This document shows, in pieces, positions 12,709-13,954 of a stretch of DNA of 13,954 nt. A program made the position numbers and the translations under genes. The stretch spans positions 1 to 13,954 of the forward strand of contig JANOYR010000213.1 of assembly GCA_031428975.1 (NCBI GenBank), in the 5' to 3' direction. Below the pieces are notes generated by a model. It was not told the origin of the DNA, made no database searches, and saw nothing but the letters and a program-made list of their open reading frames with translations. Positions within the stretch are counted from its first letter, which is position 1. Each line of letters starts with the position of its first letter. The DNA comes from JAAFIP01 sp031428975 (GTDB lineage Bacteria; Pseudomonadota; Gammaproteobacteria; Burkholderiales; Burkholderiaceae_C).

Positions 12709-13954
12709 TCAACCGTAAATGGCCGCCATAGCCGCTTGGTTGCGCGCTATCACTACTTGGCGTTTGATTTTCATGGTGGCCGTAAGCTCGCCGCTTTCAA
12801 TGGACAGCGGCATGTCCAGCACCTCAAATTTGCGGATGTTGGCCACACGGGCATGGCGCTCGTTCACGGTATCAATCGATGCTTGTAAACTCGTCCGCAC
12901 GGTCGCATGCTGGCCGTTGGCTTGCGCGATGCCGTGCTCGCTGGCAAACTGCGCCAACACATCGGGCTTAAGCGTGAGTAAGGCGGCTAAGAAATGCTTG
13001 CCATCGCCCACCACCACAGCATGCTCCACCAGCGCAATATTCATCAAATCGGCTTCGATGTTACTCGGGCTGATGTTTTTGCCGCCACTGGTAATCAGCA
13101 GGTCTTTTTTGCGGCCTGTGACATACAAAAAACCATCGGTATCAAAACGCCCTAAATCGCCACTATGCAACCAACGATCAGGTGTTAAAGCAGCCTTGGT
13201 CGCCTCTAAATCTTGGGCATACCCTTGGAATACATTGGGGCCGCGCACCATGATTTCGCCATCATCGGCTATGCGCACTTCAATGCCAACAAATGGCTTG
13301 CCCACCGTGCCACTGCGCAGGTTCATGCCCAGCGCCATACTGGTGGGCCCACAATCTTCGCTTTGACCATACACCTCGCGCACCACAATGTCTAAGCCTG
13401 TGAAAAATTTCAAACTCTCAGGTGCAATCGGTGCAGCGCCTGATATCAGCAAGCGCGCTTGGTCAAAACCCAGTGCGGTTTTTACCTTGTGGTGAATGAG
13501 CTTGTTGGCCAGCCTCATTTGCGCATTTAGCCATGCGTCAGGGGCTTTTCCTGCAACCACTTCTTCATGCCATGTTTGCCCCACGCGCAGCGCCCACGCT
13601 GCCATCTTTGCTTTGAATCCTGTCGCAGCTGCAAGTTTGAGCTCTATGGCTGCTTGCATTTTTTCCCACACACGAGGCACACCAAAAAAAACTGTGGGAT
13701 GCACTTCTTTGAGGTGTTCGCCTAAGGATTCCATATCGCGCGCAAAATACAGCGGATAGCCGACATTGGCATGGTTATGCACAGCACCTAGCTGCTCGGC
13801 AATGTGCGCTAGCGGCAAATACGAAATCAATCGGTCATCGGGTGTGACCGCAAATTCGCGCGTGAGTGTGTCGGTCGTCCATGACAAATTGTCGTGCGAG
13901 AGCACCACGGCCTTGGCTGGTCCGGTGGTGCCCGATGTGTAGATCAGTGTACCT
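12709..13954 (-). CDS. Long-chain fatty-acid/acyl-CoA synthetase (AMP-forming), C-terminal part
   Basis: The frame is open to the right edge, so the N-terminus lies outside; about 414 residues are visible. The enzyme activates a carboxylic acid with ATP to an acyl-AMP and transfers it to CoA. The visible part starts in the AMP-binding motif (TLIYTSGTTGPAKAVVLSHD, reading in from 13953). It continues with YLPLAHIAEQLG, PRVWEKMQA, LLISGAAPIAPESLKFF, EVYGQSEDCGPTS, WLHSGDLGRFDTDGFLYVTG and RKKDLLITSGGKNISPSNIE. It ends with GELTATMKIKR, whose Lys fits the catalytic lysine region. The motifs and spacing resemble the long-chain (FadD15/bubblegum-like) class. The GTG at 13908 is internal, not a start. 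Chain length preference cannot be read from this fragment. Confidence 0.94.
   Translation of the reverse strand, partial: GTLIYTSGTTGPAKAVVLSHDNLSWTTDTLTREFAVTPDDRLISYLPLAHIAEQLGAVHNHANVGYPLYFARDMESLGEHLKEVHPTVFFGVPRVWEKMQAAIELKLAAATGFKAKMAAWALRVGQTWHEEVVAGKAPDAWLNAQMRLANKLIHHKVKTALGFDQARLLISGAAPIAPESLKFFTGLDIVVREVYGQSEDCGPTSMALGMNLRSGTVGKPFVGIEVRIADDGEIMVRGPNVFQGYAQDLEATKAALTPDRWLHSGDLGRFDTDGFLYVTGRKKDLLITSGGKNISPSNIEADLMNIALVEHAVVVGDGKHFLAALLTLKPDVLAQFASEHGIAQANGQHATVRTSLQASIDTVNERHARVANIRKFEVLDMPLSIESGELTATMKIKRQVVIARNQAAMAAIYG

Overview
The window looks like chromosomal DNA of a betaproteobacterium in the order Burkholderiales, probably Comamonadaceae (Rhodoferax/Polaromonas-like). The reasons are the grpE-dnaK-dnaJ cluster with RpoH-type promoters, the tannase-family lipoprotein, the MipA/OmpV porin-like protein, the YbfB/YjiJ-type transporter and short 'GCTATcAAAAt'-type intergenic repeats. 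This placement is inferred from protein and repeat style; no database search was possible. Both edges cut through genes: the left edge removes the front of a tannase-family esterase and the right edge removes the front of an acyl-CoA synthetase.

Left part (1-5045) is an accessory-type metabolic region. It holds the C-terminal part of a first tannase/feruloyl-esterase-family enzyme (+), followed 8 bases later by a MarR regulator. Next come a small HxlR-like regulator with a clear terminator and an FKBP-type prolyl isomerase (+). On the minus strand are a MipA/OmpV outer-membrane protein and a complete second tannase-family esterase, a predicted lipoprotein. The two esterases are paralogues in opposite orientation with the same catalytic layout (CS-D-HC). 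A plausible reading is uptake and cleavage of aromatic esters at the cell envelope under MarR control, but the substrate cannot be read from the sequence.

Middle part (5046-7472) has an unrecognised multi-pass membrane protein with a histidine-rich conserved-looking segment, then a 12-helix MFS transporter. Short shared repeat motifs sit in the intergenic regions.

Right part (7582-12618) is the heat-shock chaperone cluster grpE-dnaK-dnaJ followed by a short-chain dehydrogenase 11 bases after dnaJ. RpoH-like promoters sharing the 10-mer CTTGAAATAC precede grpE and dnaK. The 321-bp grpE-dnaK gap contains a perfect 49-bp inverted repeat around a 100-bp AT-rich centre, and the dnaK-dnaJ gap contains a strong 17-bp hairpin. 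The window ends with a convergent long-chain acyl-CoA synthetase (minus strand).

I did not find a clearly new multi-gene system. The items most worth checking are the palindromic element beside the dnaK promoter, the dnaK-dnaJ hairpin, the esterase pair with its MarR gene, and the uncharacterised membrane protein.
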